A stretch of DNA of 64,000 bases from Microbulbifer variabilis ATCC 700307 (GCF_000380565.1 NZ_AQYJ01000027.1:124001-188000), one strand, 5' to 3'; positions 1 through 9,245 are shown, counted from the first letter of the stretch. Notes: a model not told the origin generated them from the sequence alone. A program made the numbers and translations.

Positions 1-151
<151 letters not shown>

Positions 152-197
152 TCAGTCAGATAGCGCCCCTACATGGGGCAGTATCGTCGCAGGACAA

Positions 198-1457
198 CTA
201 TTTGCTCATAAATTCCGGGTAAGCTTCCATACCACATTCAGCCAAGTCAACACCCTCTTGTTCTTCATCTTCGCTGACACGAATACCGGTCACCAACTTA
301 AGCAGATACCACACGGCAAAGGAAGTGACAAAAACCCAGAAGAAAATAGTCAATGCACCAACGAACTGGCCAATAAAAGAGGCACCTTCATTGGTCACTG
401 GAACCAATAACAGACCAAGCAAGCCGACAACACCGTGCACAGAAATAGCACCAACCGGATCATCAATTTTCAACTTGTCCAAAGTGATAATAGAGAAAAC
501 TACCAGGACTCCAGCAACCATACCGAACAGGGTCGCCTGTAACGCAGTCGGCGTAGATGGTTCTGCAGTAATAGCCACCAAGCCGGCCAAGGCTCCATTC
601 AACAACATAGTGAGATCAGCCTTCCCAAATAGCAGGCGGGCAGTAATTAGTGCGGCTATAGCCCCACCTGCTGCAGCGGCATTGGTGTTGAGAAATACCA
701 TAGCCACAGAATGCGCGCTGGCTGCATCTCCCAGCTTCAACACGGAACCGCCATTAAAACCAAACCAGCCCATCCACAAAATAAATGTACCAAGGGTTGC
801 CAGCGGCAAGTTTGCACCGGGAATGGCATAGACCTGCCCATTGGGACCGTACTTACCTTTTCGGGCACCCAACAGTAGAACACCTGCCAGCGCGGCAGCA
901 GCACCAGCCATATGAACAATGCCGGAACCGGCAAAGTCAGAGAAGCCAAAATCACTCAAACTGTACAGTCCAAATACATCTTTGCCGCCCCAGGTCCAGG
1001 AACCCTCAAGCGGGTAAATAAACCCTGTGAGCACTACAGCAAATGCGAGGAAGCTCCAAAGCTTCATGCGCTCTGCAACGGCACCAGATACAATGGACAT
1101 TGCGGTAGCAACAAATACTACCTGGAAGAAAAAGTCGGAAGCACCGGAATATACCGAGTCCCCTTCAAAGCCATTCTTGGCAGAGTCGGCCAATACACCT
1201 TCAAGACTAAAGGCCTCTATGCCTGCAAGCATCCAGCTGCCATCATACATAATGGCGTAACCGGTCATCAGATACATAATGCATGCAATTGCAAATAGCG
1301 CGACATTTTTAGTCAGAATTTCAGTGGTGTTTTTTGAGCGCACCAGGCCTGCTTCTAACATGGCGAAGCCTGCAGCCATCCACATCACTAGTGCACCACA
1401 CATTAGAAAATAAAACGTATCAATTGCATATTGCAATTGAAATACTTGATTCTCCAT
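198..1457 (-). CDS. amt: Ammonium transporter Amt
   Basis: Inner-membrane ammonium channel of the Amt/MEP/Rh family, 419 aa, the usual bacterial length. It is hydrophobic throughout, with about eleven membrane segments. Family landmarks are visible: the N-terminal LMCGALVMWMAAGFAMLEAG segment, the signature DFAGSGIVHMAGG-like stretch with the first pore histidine near residue 182, and DDPVGAISVHG with the second pore histidine near residue 341. The twin histidines conduct NH3/NH4+. It lies 55 bp downstream of glnK and upstream of a second PII gene; GlnK binds and closes AmtB when nitrogen is plentiful. The start ATG at 1457 has GGAGAGAGA just upstream. Confidence 0.97.
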   Translation of the reverse strand: MENQVFQLQYAIDTFYFLMCGALVMWMAAGFAMLEAGLVRSKNTTEILTKNVALFAIACIMYLMTGYAIMYDGSWMLAGIEAFSLEGVLADSAKNGFEGDSVYSGASDFFFQVVFVATAMSIVSGAVAERMKLWSFLAFAVVLTGFIYPLEGSWTWGGKDVFGLYSLSDFGFSDFAGSGIVHMAGAAAALAGVLLLGARKGKYGPNGQVYAIPGANLPLATLGTFILWMGWFGFNGGSVLKLGDAASAHSVAMVFLNTNAAAAGGAIAALITARLLFGKADLTMLLNGALAGLVAITAEPSTPTALQATLFGMVAGVLVVFSIITLDKLKIDDPVGAISVHGVVGLLGLLLVPVTNEGASFIGQFVGALTIFFWVFVTSFAVWYLLKLVTGIRVSEDEEQEGVDLAECGMEAYPEFMSK

Positions 1458-1512
1458 CTCTCTCTCCGTTTAATTCTTAGAATTTTAAAATTATTTATTG
1501 ATTATTACTGAC

Positions 1513-1899
<387 letters not shown>

Positions 1900-1902
1900 T
1901 TA

Positions 1903-2628
1903 TTACCAGGCGTAGGTTGCTCCAGCGAGCAAGGTGGGTTCACACCAGTCGGTATCGAAACACTCTCTGTCGCTCACATCAGTGCCAACAAAAGCAGCGC
2001 TCAGAGTAAGGCCGCCAAAATTTTTACTGAGAGTTGCGGAGTAATCGATATAAGAGTCGGATTCGTACAGAAATATTTCTTCATCAAATAGGTTTAAACC
2101 AACATGAAGGTCTAAACTAAAATCAGAAGGCAAAGAAAAGCTGTAACCTGCATATGGATAATAAAAATTGCCTGAATCGGCCCAATAATCATCTGAATAT
2201 GCAAAACCTAATGTTAGATCGGAGAAGGTTAGGCTTCCATAGATCTCTTGATAATCTTCATCGCGACCACTTCCATGATAGGCGTAATAAATATATCCAA
2301 TATCATAGCTTATAGATTCATTAATTTCTGTGGAGTAACCACCGTAGAAATCTTGCTCATAATCAGTTTCATCACTGCCATAATCAAAATCCACTTGGGA
2401 AGCCCAGGTACCCAAATAAAAGCCATTGCCAACATCCAGATCCATTCCAGCCTGAATTACTGGCCTTCCATTACTTTGACTAATACCTCGAAACTTGTAA
2501 TCTGAAACCAATCCAGCATTAACACTGAAACTTGGATCACTTTGCTCGGCAAAAGATATATTGCTAATAGCTAGTGCTAGGGCAGCGCCAGAGAAGACAG
2601 TGGCGATTTTGTTCATTTTAGTTTTCAC
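1903..2628 (-). CDS. TorF family putative outer-membrane porin
   Basis: 241 aa, with a signal peptide (about residues 1-27, ending SNISFA) and then alternating beta strands rich in Tyr, Gly and Ser ending in an aromatic residue (ATYAW), as in outer-membrane barrels. The block SVNAGLVSDYKFRGISQSNGRPVIQAG is the recognisable core of the TorF/gcw_chp family (TIGR02001). The GTG at 2628 is chosen because GGAGG lies 7 nt before it; an in-frame ATG at 2616 is possible. Members of this family are often found beside glnK-amt, and the gene is first in the operon here, so a role in outer-membrane entry of nitrogen compounds is likely but unproved. Confidence 0.88.
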   Translation of the reverse strand: MKTKMNKIATVFSGAALALAISNISFAEQSDPSFSVNAGLVSDYKFRGISQSNGRPVIQAGMDLDVGNGFYLGTWASQVDFDYGSDETDYEQDFYGGYSTEINESISYDIGYIYYAYHGSGRDEDYQEIYGSLTFSDLTLGFAYSDDYWADSGNFYYPYAGYSFSLPSDFSLDLHVGLNLFDEEIFLYESDSYIDYSATLSKNFGGLTLSAAFVGTDVSDRECFDTDWCEPTLLAGATYAW

Positions 2629-2796
2629 CTTTAATCCTCCAAGATTTATTAAGTCTGAAATTTTTTGATTCTTGAAATGGCGCCGCCTGCAACCGGTCCT
2701 TTACTGTCGGGTATGACAGAGGGTCTCTTGCGTCTTGTGAACCGCTACTTTCCCGGACTCCCAGTGATCGTAAATGGCACACCTGCCCTGACTGTT

Positions 2797-2812
2797 TGCA
2801 GAGTTGATGCCA
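2797..2812 (-). promoter_or_regulatory. Candidate sigma-54 promoter for torF-glnK-amt
   Basis: Read on the minus strand the site is TGGCAT-CAACT-CTGCA, against the consensus TGGCAC-N5-TTGCA. The two invariant dinucleotides GG and GC are 10 bp apart as required, and there are two mismatches. It sits about 170 bp before torF. Sigma-54 control is usual for glnK-amt. A chance match cannot be excluded. Confidence 0.42.
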
Positions 2813-2898
2813 AAGCCGCAGCACTCAATAAAATCAATGAGTTAGATAAGAAAATGAGAAATTGAAATAAATACGAACAGAGCGCCCGCAAACCAGTG

Positions 2899-2915
2899 CG
2901 CACCAAGATGGCTCC
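2899..2915. promoter_or_regulatory. Possible NtrC binding site
   Basis: GCACCA-AGA-TGGCTC resembles the NtrC palindrome TGCACCA-N3-TGGTGCA, with one half good and the other half partial. It lies about 90 bp upstream of the candidate sigma-54 element, a normal enhancer distance. The rest of the 2629-3058 gap has no convincing gene; it also must hold the ubiK promoter. Confidence 0.3.
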
Positions 2916-3058
2916 AATTGTCGGTATATGCACAGAAGTGGGGAGTTCCTGCAGGAGCAAAGTTCAGAATAGTGCACCTTTAGGCAACTGTTGCGGCAAA
3001 ACTCTGTGGGTTACAATCCAGTGCCAAAAGATATGAATTACTCAGTAAGGAGTTGCCT

Positions 3059-3301
3059 GTGGCTGCGGATAAACTGCAACAGCTACTGAAAGAACTGCAA
3101 CAACAGGGCGCAGTGGTCAGCAATGACCTACGCAACGCTTTGGAAGTGTCTCTGGATAAGCTACCGCTGGTATCCCAGCGCGAATTCGATACCCAGGTGG
3201 AAATATTGAGGCGCACCCGTGAAAAACTGGCGCGCCTGGAAGATAAAGTGGAAATGCTGGAGCAAGCTCTGGCACAAAGGGATAACCAAGCCGAAGACTG
3301 A
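3059..3301 (+). CDS. ubiK: UbiK/BMFP family ubiquinone biosynthesis accessory factor
   Basis: 80 aa, short and highly helical. The conserved middle LPLVSQREFDTQVEILRRTREKL followed by a C-terminal coiled coil (ARLEDKVEMLEQAL) matches the BMFP/YqiC family; UbiK works with UbiJ in the late, oxygen-dependent steps of ubiquinone synthesis and is membrane-associated. Start: a GTG at 3059 lies 6 nt after TAAGGAG; a TTG at 3053 in the same frame is too close to it. The N-terminus is shorter and more Gln-rich than in Escherichia coli. It is followed directly by comM/yifB, a neighbour pair common in gammaproteobacteria. Confidence 0.85.
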   Translation: MAADKLQQLLKELQQQGAVVSNDLRNALEVSLDKLPLVSQREFDTQVEILRRTREKLARLEDKVEMLEQALAQRDNQAED

Positions 3302-3332
3302 ACTCTCCGGCAACCATTTCAGGAATGAAATT

Positions 3333-4829
3333 GTGAGCCTCTCAGTAACCCATGCCCGAGCCCAGTTAGGGGTATCTGCCCCACTAGTTACCGTAGAGAC
3401 TCACTTGGCCAATGGCCTCCCCGCATTTCATATAGTGGGCCTTCCTGAAGCGGCAGTGCGAGAGAGTCGCGATCGGGTGCGCAGCGCCCTGATCAACAGC
3501 CATTTTGAGTTCCCCCAGCGTCGTATCACAGTCAATCTCGCCCCCGCCGACCTTCCCAAAGAAGGTGGTCGCTACGATCTCGCCATTGCCATAGGCATAC
3601 TCGCTGCTTCGGGGCAGGTTCCCGCTGAAGCCTTGGAAAACTACGAGTTTATCGGGGAATTAGCCCTTACCGGCGCTCTACGTGAAGTGAGCGGTAGCTT
3701 ACCCGCTGCCATTGCCTGCGCGGCCGCCGGACGCAAACTGGTAGCTCCCCGGGAGTGCGGAGCTGAAGCAGCACTGGCTGAGGGTGAAACTCTAATCGCC
3801 AGCTCCCTGCTGCAGATCTGCGCGGAGTTGCATGGACGTGAAAGCCTGTCCCAAGCCGTAAAATCTCAGGAGGAGCCCACCATCCAGTGCGCAGACCTCG
3901 CAGATATTCGCGGTCAGCTTAAAGCCAGACGCGCCCTGGAAGTAGCCGCAGCCGGGGGGCACAACCTGTTGTTCTATGGCCCTCCGGGAACAGGCAAAAC
4001 CATGTTAGCCAGTCGTCTGCCCGGTATATTGCCACCACTCACAACTGCCGAGTCGATTGAGGTCGCCGCTGTCTACTCCAGTGCCGGTATGCCTCACCAA
4101 AGCCAGAGACCTTTCCGGGCTCCACATCACAGCGCTTCACCAACCGCTTTGGTCGGTGGCGGCAGTACTCCAAAGCCAGGTGAAATCTCACTCGCCCATT
4201 GCGGAGTATTGTTCCTCGACGAGATGCCAGAATTTCCCCGTCACGCCCTGGAAATCCTGCGGGAGCCCCTGGAGAACGGTGAAGTGCGCATCTCCCGTGC
4301 ACGCGCCCAGGTTACTTATCCCGCGAATTTTCAACTGGTAGGCGCAATGAATCCCTGCCCATGCGGCTACTTGGGTGAGCCCCGCTGTCGCTGCACTCCG
4401 GACCAGATAGACCGATATCGCAATAAACTGTCTGGCCCCTTGCTGGATCGTATCGATATGCAGATTGAGGTTGGTGCTATGAATGCTGTGCAACTGCAGG
4501 ATGCAGCTCCTGGGGAACCATCCGAAAGTGTGCGGGTAAGGGTTTGCGCTGCACGGCAACTACAGGTTCAAAGGCAAGGACGTACCAACAACCTTTTAAA
4601 AGGGGCAGAGCTGGAAAAACACTGTATCCTGGGGGATAAAGAGAAACATCTACTGCGCCAATCAGTGGAAAAACTGGGCCTTTCCGCACGCAGTTACCAC
4701 CGAGTGCTCAAAGTGGCTCGCACCCTGGCGGATCTCGCCAAGCAAGAAACGATAAGCTCTACGCAGATTGCCGAGGCTCTGGCTTACCGAAACCTTGATA
4801 GACGCCAGGTGGCCAGCTCTTTCAATTAG
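3333..4829 (+). CDS. comM: YifB/ComM family Mg chelatase-like AAA+ ATPase
   Basis: 498 aa. The N-terminal domain (about 1-170) is the Lon-protease-like fold of this family, beginning MSLSVTHARAQLGVSAPLV. An AAA+ module follows, with Walker A GPPGTGKT near residues 216-223, Walker B VLFLDEMPEF near 293-301, and the Cys-rich loop MNPCPCGYLGEPRCRC. The C-terminal Mg-chelatase domain ends in the usual ALAYRNLDR. ComM is a hexameric branch-migration helicase that helps integrate single-stranded DNA in natural transformation. The GTG at 3333 is chosen by homology, with AGGA upstream; the frame is open further upstream over the end of ubiK, which I consider non-coding. Confidence 0.93.
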   Translation: MSLSVTHARAQLGVSAPLVTVETHLANGLPAFHIVGLPEAAVRESRDRVRSALINSHFEFPQRRITVNLAPADLPKEGGRYDLAIAIGILAASGQVPAEALENYEFIGELALTGALREVSGSLPAAIACAAAGRKLVAPRECGAEAALAEGETLIASSLLQICAELHGRESLSQAVKSQEEPTIQCADLADIRGQLKARRALEVAAAGGHNLLFYGPPGTGKTMLASRLPGILPPLTTAESIEVAAVYSSAGMPHQSQRPFRAPHHSASPTALVGGGSTPKPGEISLAHCGVLFLDEMPEFPRHALEILREPLENGEVRISRARAQVTYPANFQLVGAMNPCPCGYLGEPRCRCTPDQIDRYRNKLSGPLLDRIDMQIEVGAMNAVQLQDAAPGEPSESVRVRVCAARQLQVQRQGRTNNLLKGAELEKHCILGDKEKHLLRQSVEKLGLSARSYHRVLKVARTLADLAKQETISSTQIAEALAYRNLDRRQVASSFN

Positions 4830-4909
4830 GTAATTCCTATAGACCAGAATCCTGTCATTTAATGCTGATAGGTGACATTTCCCTAGATTGCTACATCAGC
4901 CACTAGCGG

Positions 4910-4948
4910 TTGACGTCTTTTGATATATAGTTATCATGATAACTATAT
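4910..4948 (+). promoter_or_regulatory. Promoter with overlapping MarR-type palindromic operator
   Basis: A perfect 24-bp palindrome at 4925-4948 has arms ATATAGTTATCA and TGATAACTATAT. It overlaps a near-consensus sigma-70 promoter: -35 TTGACG at 4910-4915, 16-bp spacer, -10 TATCAT at 4932-4937, so a bound dimer would block the -10 element. The MarR gene is second in the operon that follows, so autorepression by that protein is the obvious reading. Confidence 0.75.
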
Positions 4949-4969
4949 TGATACTTTGGAAAAGCGACG

Positions 4970-5257
4970 GTGAAAAGCCATCTATTTATCATTGCCAAAA
5001 TCTCACCAAAGGCGGAGTTCTTCGAACAAGCCAAACGGGCAATCCTATCCATAGTTCCAAATACCTTGGAAGAGGAGGGCTGCCTGCAGTTTGCTGTACA
5101 CCAGGATAAGAAAAGCTTGTTTTTATACGAAGAGTGGTGCAGCCAGGAAGACCTCGATAGGCATTACGCCATGCCCTACATCGTACCGATTTTTGAAGCT
5201 TATAAAGACTGGTTAAAAGAACCTGTAGAAATCAATAAGCTGGAAAGATTGGTGTAG
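4970..5257 (+). CDS. ABM-domain protein (putative quinol monooxygenase, YgiN-like)
   Basis: 95 aa, a single antibiotic-biosynthesis-monooxygenase ferredoxin-like domain. The typical elements are an alkyl-helix with PNTLEEEGCLQFAVHQD, then FLYEEWCSQEDLDRHYAMPYI and a closing strand. Such small dimeric proteins act without cofactor on quinols or other reactive aromatics. The GTG at 4970 is the start. It is the first gene after the palindromic operator and 6 bp before marR, so its expression is likely induced when the MarR protein binds a ligand, perhaps a quinone or phenolic. Confidence 0.82.
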   Translation: MKSHLFIIAKISPKAEFFEQAKRAILSIVPNTLEEEGCLQFAVHQDKKSLFLYEEWCSQEDLDRHYAMPYIVPIFEAYKDWLKEPVEINKLERLV

Positions 5258-5263
5258 CTCCCT

Positions 5264-5704
5264 ATGTTTTTTCTTAAAGAACTACCTTCACAACAAATGG
5301 TGGAAGGCTATGCAAAGCAGTTTTCTGTAAATAACCCCAAAGCGATTCAGGATGCTCTCACCATAATGCGGGATGCGAGCCTGCTTTTGCGGGAGCTGGA
5401 AAGTTATTTTTCCGACCATGGGACATCCCAACTACGGTTTTTGATAATGATCGTTATCGACCGGGAACCGGAAAGAAATAGCTTACTGGTTTCGGAGATT
5501 GCAGAGCGTATCGATATTTCCCGGCCAGTAATGACGCGCACACTTAAAAGTATGGTGGAGGATAGACTCATCACCATAAAAGCAGATTCCAGTGACGGCC
5601 GGGCTAAATGTGTAGCACTCGCTACAGACGGAAAGTACTTTTTACAAAAAATATTGCCCGGATACTTCCGGATGATATCCAATTTTATGGAAGGCTTAAA
5701 ATAA
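5264..5704 (+). CDS. MarR family transcriptional regulator
   Basis: 146 aa winged-helix regulator. The recognition region SEIAERIDISRPVMTRTLKSM (about 80-105) is followed by the wing VEDRLITIKADSSDGRAKCVALATDGK, where the D-x-R-DGR-like wing tip is present. N- and C-terminal helices would form the dimer. It lies between the ABM gene and a small membrane protein in one operon whose promoter is covered by a perfect palindrome, so it is probably the local autorepressor. No Cys is placed as in OhrR near the N-terminus, so a thiol switch is not evident. The ligand is unknown. Confidence 0.9.
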   Translation: MFFLKELPSQQMVEGYAKQFSVNNPKAIQDALTIMRDASLLLRELESYFSDHGTSQLRFLIMIVIDREPERNSLLVSEIAERIDISRPVMTRTLKSMVEDRLITIKADSSDGRAKCVALATDGKYFLQKILPGYFRMISNFMEGLK

Positions 5705-5898
5705 TGAATAAATCTATACTACATGCCCTGTGTATATGGGCATTGGTTTATCCGATTGTCACTCTTTTACTATTGGCAATAAAAGCACTGGATCTACAAA
5801 TTGCGACAGGACTGAAATCCCTGATCATGACAGGAATTCTCGTCCCCCTAATGTATTTCTATCTTGTGCCAAAAGTACATCGCTTGTTGGAAAAGTAA
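5704..5898 (+). CDS. Small two-helix membrane protein
   Basis: 64 aa. The ATG at 5704 overlaps the marR stop codon (TAATG), which implies translational coupling. Two hydrophobic segments (about residues 7-27 and 37-57) are separated by a short polar linker and followed by a basic tail (VPKVHRLLEK). I do not recognise the family; it resembles DUF2798-type proteins in size and layout only. Third gene of the MarR-controlled operon, so it may have a role in efflux or membrane protection against the same compound. Confidence 0.65.
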   Translation: MNKSILHALCIWALVYPIVTLLLLAIKALDLQIATGLKSLIMTGILVPLMYFYLVPKVHRLLEK

Positions 5899-5939
5899 AT
5901 ATAAAAGCAGAAGACGGATGGCAAATATAAGGGCTAAAT

Positions 5940-5962
5940 CCCAGCTTGGTTATTAAGCTGGG
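5940..5962. terminator. Stem-loop between convergent genes
   Basis: CCCAGCTT and AAGCTGGG (8 bp) flank a 7-nt loop, lying between the MarR operon and the convergent amidohydrolase. There is no clear T-run on either side, so this is a candidate bidirectional terminator only. Confidence 0.45.
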
Positions 5963-6016
5963 GATATTCAACCAAGCTTACATTGGCCAAAGAAAAAATT
6001 CTGAGTATATTTATCG

Positions 6017-7321
6017 CTAATTACTACTGGGGGAACTGACTAATATATGCCCCTGCTTAACACCAATATAAATCTTATCGAGAAACCCAAGATCCTCCAG
6101 AGGGTTACCCTCTAATATTAAGAAGCTGCCCTCCGCACCTTCAGAAAACGAGCCCAAGTGGCGCTCTGGGAACATCCACTTTGGAGTATCCATAGTTAGG
6201 GACTTCAGCAATACTTCTCTCGGTGCAATATCCAGAGTATCCAGGTAACGAATTTCACGAAGCACCGTACCGGAGAAGTTGTCACTCCCCATTAATAAGG
6301 GTACGCCCGCATTGCGTAAACGAGAAAGATTATCTTTTTGAACCGTCTGGATTTCCTTCAATTCATCTTCAGGATAGCTATGCTCAGAAGGCACACTGGC
6401 AGTAGCAATCAGCTTGGTACCTTGCTTAGCAGCCGCAGCAATAACAGCATCGCTTAACACATAATCCCGCCTATCAAACCCTTCATTTCTTGCGATTCGA
6501 TACCCGGGCAAATGACCCAAGATATCTACACCCGCTTTTATAGCTACCATAGCATCATGAGCGGTATCCACATGAGCCACCACCGGAATCCCCAATTTAT
6601 GCGCACGCTCGACAATAACCGGCACCAGCTTAGGATTGAGGCCATTAACTCCAAGGTATTTCTTATCACCATGGCGCTCCTCAAATTTTTCACTGCCAAC
6701 AAGTATAATTTTAATAAAAGAGGGATGGTTAGCTTTAACTTTCTCCCATATTTGATCTAGATCCCCTTTTTCCTCTGCCACCATGACCATTTCCTGGGCG
6801 CTTTTTAATTCATCATTGGTGACATTTTTTTTACCATTTAAAATCATCCTTAGGGGATGGCCATCAGAAGCCGTTATGCAGTCTGAGGCAAATAAAACAT
6901 CCATGGTATCTTCACCGCTAAACTGCGTTTCCAACCCCTTACCAAAGCTGCACATCTGCACACTGTAAAAAACTCCGGACTTCACTTGCAAGGCCCCAAA
7001 ATTCTTAATACCCCAAGGGTTTTGCAGATTGTGATTATGCCCCTCGGCATACGGTGGTACTACAAATTTTCCTCTGGCATCAATGATGTAATCAACTTCT
7101 TGTGGCCGAGTCTTGGTCAAGAGGCCATTATCATCAACAAACCAGATCGCTGGCTTAAAACCCATTCCATCAAACCACTTCCCCCCTTCAATGGCAAAGG
7201 TATCAGCGTTGGCAACCTGCTGATATAGAAGCAAAGAAAAAATATAAGCCAATTTCAAAAAATAAAATTGAGATCCAGCATTCTGCTTGGGATACTTTTT
7301 GAATAATTTTGTAAACATCAC
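6017..7321 (-). CDS. Exported amidohydrolase family protein
   Basis: 434 aa. An N-terminal hydrophobic segment (about 22-38, LKLAYIFSLLLYQQVANA) indicates export. The amidohydrolase metal motif H-x-H appears as EGHNHN (His95, His97), with later candidate ligands in PVVAHVDTAHDAM and ILGHLPGY and the catalytic Asp in LLMGSDNFSG. The C-terminal beta strand block with GSFLILEGNPLEDL is typical of imidazolonepropionase-like members. Substrate unknown. It is third in an operon with an exported alpha/beta hydrolase and a B3 metallo-beta-lactamase (87 bp gap), which suggests all three act in the periplasm on related substrates. Confidence 0.85.
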   Translation of the reverse strand: MMFTKLFKKYPKQNAGSQFYFLKLAYIFSLLLYQQVANADTFAIEGGKWFDGMGFKPAIWFVDDNGLLTKTRPQEVDYIIDARGKFVVPPYAEGHNHNLQNPWGIKNFGALQVKSGVFYSVQMCSFGKGLETQFSGEDTMDVLFASDCITASDGHPLRMILNGKKNVTNDELKSAQEMVMVAEEKGDLDQIWEKVKANHPSFIKIILVGSEKFEERHGDKKYLGVNGLNPKLVPVIVERAHKLGIPVVAHVDTAHDAMVAIKAGVDILGHLPGYRIARNEGFDRRDYVLSDAVIAAAAKQGTKLIATASVPSEHSYPEDELKEIQTVQKDNLSRLRNAGVPLLMGSDNFSGTVLREIRYLDTLDIAPREVLLKSLTMDTPKWMFPERHLGSFSEGAEGSFLILEGNPLEDLGFLDKIYIGVKQGHILVSSPSSN

Positions 7322-7408
7322 ATATTACCCTGCAATAACTATTACAATCTAAATCCAGTAAGGGACGTTAAAAATTTAACCATGTAATTTCATATGCCCA
7401 GAGAGATT

Positions 7409-8272
7409 TTATTGTGAATTACTTGCAAGTTTTTTCTCCAGATTTTTGCCAGCTTTAGCTGCATATTTCTCGCAGCTAACCGCTTTCTTCTGCTTAGCTG
7501 TATCACGAAACACCCATCCACTTGCGCCCGCATGAGGTGTGATAAGTAGGTCACAGGGTAATTTACGCACCCGTTCAAAGCTCATTCGGTAATCTTGAAC
7601 AATATCGGGATAACGGAGATTATTGACCAACTGATAACCCGGAGCCGTAAGGCTATCTACATAAGCGATATCGATAACCTTACTATCAACAGTATCCTGC
7701 CAAGTCCAAGCCATACTGCCAGGAGTGTGCCCCGGAATAAAATGTACACGAAGTCGTAAGTCCCCAAGGACAACTTGCTCTCCATGATGCAGGATACGGT
7801 CCGCGTTTACTGATGGGTATAAAATTTTATCTGCAAAATGAATATCATTAGCGCCACCACGAGCCATCAATACTGCCGACTCAGCATTTGTCACTACCTG
7901 GGCGCCGGTAATACGTTTTAGCTCGGCCAGGGGACCGATATGATCTGCATGAGCATGACTGTGCAAAATTAATTTCAGGTCGGTGGGTGCAATTCCCAAT
8001 CTGCGCATATTTCCCAATAAGTGCTCGGCCGTCTGCTCCATTCCTCCATCAATTAGAATCGCACCTTCTTTACCCTTTAGCAGTAAAGAAGTAATTCCCT
8101 GGGTACCTATCTGCCATGTTTTATCCGCTATCTTTAGCGGCGCTACCGGCTGACGCCAGGATTCCGGCACTTTATAGGTATCCAGTTGCGGCAATACAGG
8201 GAAATTTTCTGCCATCGCAATACTGGAATAAGTTGCCATTACTATTGCGGCTAATTTGATTCTTATATTCAT
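7409..8272 (-). CDS. Subclass B3 metallo-beta-lactamase
   Basis: 287 aa with a signal peptide (about 1-21, ending SIAMA). The B3 zinc ligands are all there: SHAHADH (His106, His108, Asp110, His111), the third His in IPGHTPGSMAW (His182) and the last in TPHAGASGW (His247). The segment VDSLTAPGYQL with Ser in place of the B1 cysteine ligand is also a B3 mark. The length is normal for B3 precursors. The enzyme would open beta-lactams with a Zn2 centre in the periplasm; a lactonase or other hydrolase role is possible, since MBL-fold proteins vary. It is 10 bp after the alpha/beta hydrolase gene and 87 bp before the amidohydrolase. Confidence 0.88.
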   Translation of the reverse strand: MNIRIKLAAIVMATYSSIAMAENFPVLPQLDTYKVPESWRQPVAPLKIADKTWQIGTQGITSLLLKGKEGAILIDGGMEQTAEHLLGNMRRLGIAPTDLKLILHSHAHADHIGPLAELKRITGAQVVTNAESAVLMARGGANDIHFADKILYPSVNADRILHHGEQVVLGDLRLRVHFIPGHTPGSMAWTWQDTVDSKVIDIAYVDSLTAPGYQLVNNLRYPDIVQDYRMSFERVRKLPCDLLITPHAGASGWVFRDTAKQKKAVSCEKYAAKAGKNLEKKLASNSQ

Positions 8273-8282
8273 CTATAGGTCT

Positions 8283-9245
8283 CTATTTCTTTTTTCCTGT
8301 ATCGGAGATACATCCAGGAGCTCCATTAAGTACAGCGTCTTCAATCCAGCCAGTAATCCGCTCAAATACCTCACCTCGGTGACTGATCCCATCAATATCT
8401 GTCATAAAGTGATCGTAACCAGAATACTCCCAATAAGTCAGCTCACAGCGCCCGGCGGAAACATAAGCATCTCTCGCTGCACGGCCGGAACTGACCGGAG
8501 CAGATTTATCCTCTGCGCCCTGAATCAACAAGACAGGGGCACGACTATCCAGTAAGTCATTGACCGGTACCCGATCAGCGACATCGGCCCACCAACGCAT
8601 AGAGTTTCCACCCCAGATTTCCGCGCTTTTGGGGTTGGCTCGGGCATAGGCAAGTTTGACATCCACCTCTTTAGCGACATGGGGTGGAACCAAACCCTTT
8701 AACACCTGAGCAAACGACTCCCCCAACCCGCTTGAAAAAACCACTGCGGCATCGGGATTTAACCTGGGCGCCAATCGGGCAACAAGGTCACCGCCCTCGG
8801 AACCACCAAACAGGACCAGCTTGCCATTCCACCAATCGGCCCCGCGTAGTTCGTCAACAATTTGCTCAACATCTAGCGTACGCTGCTCAACAGTATGATT
8901 GGCTATGTATTCCTGAGAACAATCTTTAAATTGTTCTTCGGGGCTGTCGGTATGGGTTACTCCATATTTCTCTACCATTAACACGGCATAATCCACAGCC
9001 ATCTCTTTGGCCTGCTGAAGAGTGGTGTTTTTAATTGCCGGTAAACAGCCAGAGCCCTGGGCCATCAGGAACAAACCAATTTTTCCTTTATTCGCTGGTT
9101 TTTCCAGAGACCAATAAAGTGATGAACCATCCGGGCGCTGACTGATTTTGAGAAAAGGTTCAGCAGATGCACTGAGATGAACAACCATTAGCAAAAGGCC
9201 AATAGCCGTTATAAAGATCGACTTAAAAGAAAACCACCATCCCAT
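8283..9245 (-). CDS. Exported alpha/beta hydrolase (prolyl-oligopeptidase or dienelactone-hydrolase type)
   Basis: 320 aa with a signal peptide (about 1-28, ending SASA). The nucleophile elbow is GGSEGG with Ser near residue 149; the acid is likely the Asp in QGAEDKSAP and the base the His in SGYDHFM. The region after the elbow carries a cap insertion rich in Trp (WGGNSMRWWADVAD). First gene of a three-hydrolase operon with a B3 metallo-beta-lactamase; the substrate cannot be read from the sequence. Confidence 0.82.
   Translation of the reverse strand: MGWWFSFKSIFITAIGLLLMVVHLSASAEPFLKISQRPDGSSLYWSLEKPANKGKIGLFLMAQGSGCLPAIKNTTLQQAKEMAVDYAVLMVEKYGVTHTDSPEEQFKDCSQEYIANHTVEQRTLDVEQIVDELRGADWWNGKLVLFGGSEGGDLVARLAPRLNPDAAVVFSSGLGESFAQVLKGLVPPHVAKEVDVKLAYARANPKSAEIWGGNSMRWWADVADRVPVNDLLDSRAPVLLIQGAEDKSAPVSSGRAARDAYVSAGRCELTYWEYSGYDHFMTDIDGISHRGEVFERITGWIEDAVLNGAPGCISDTGKKK

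Noticed and set aside
2665..2865. Plus-strand open frame of 66 codons between torF and ubiK
   Set aside because: No ribosome site or known motif, and it overlaps the likely torF promoter.
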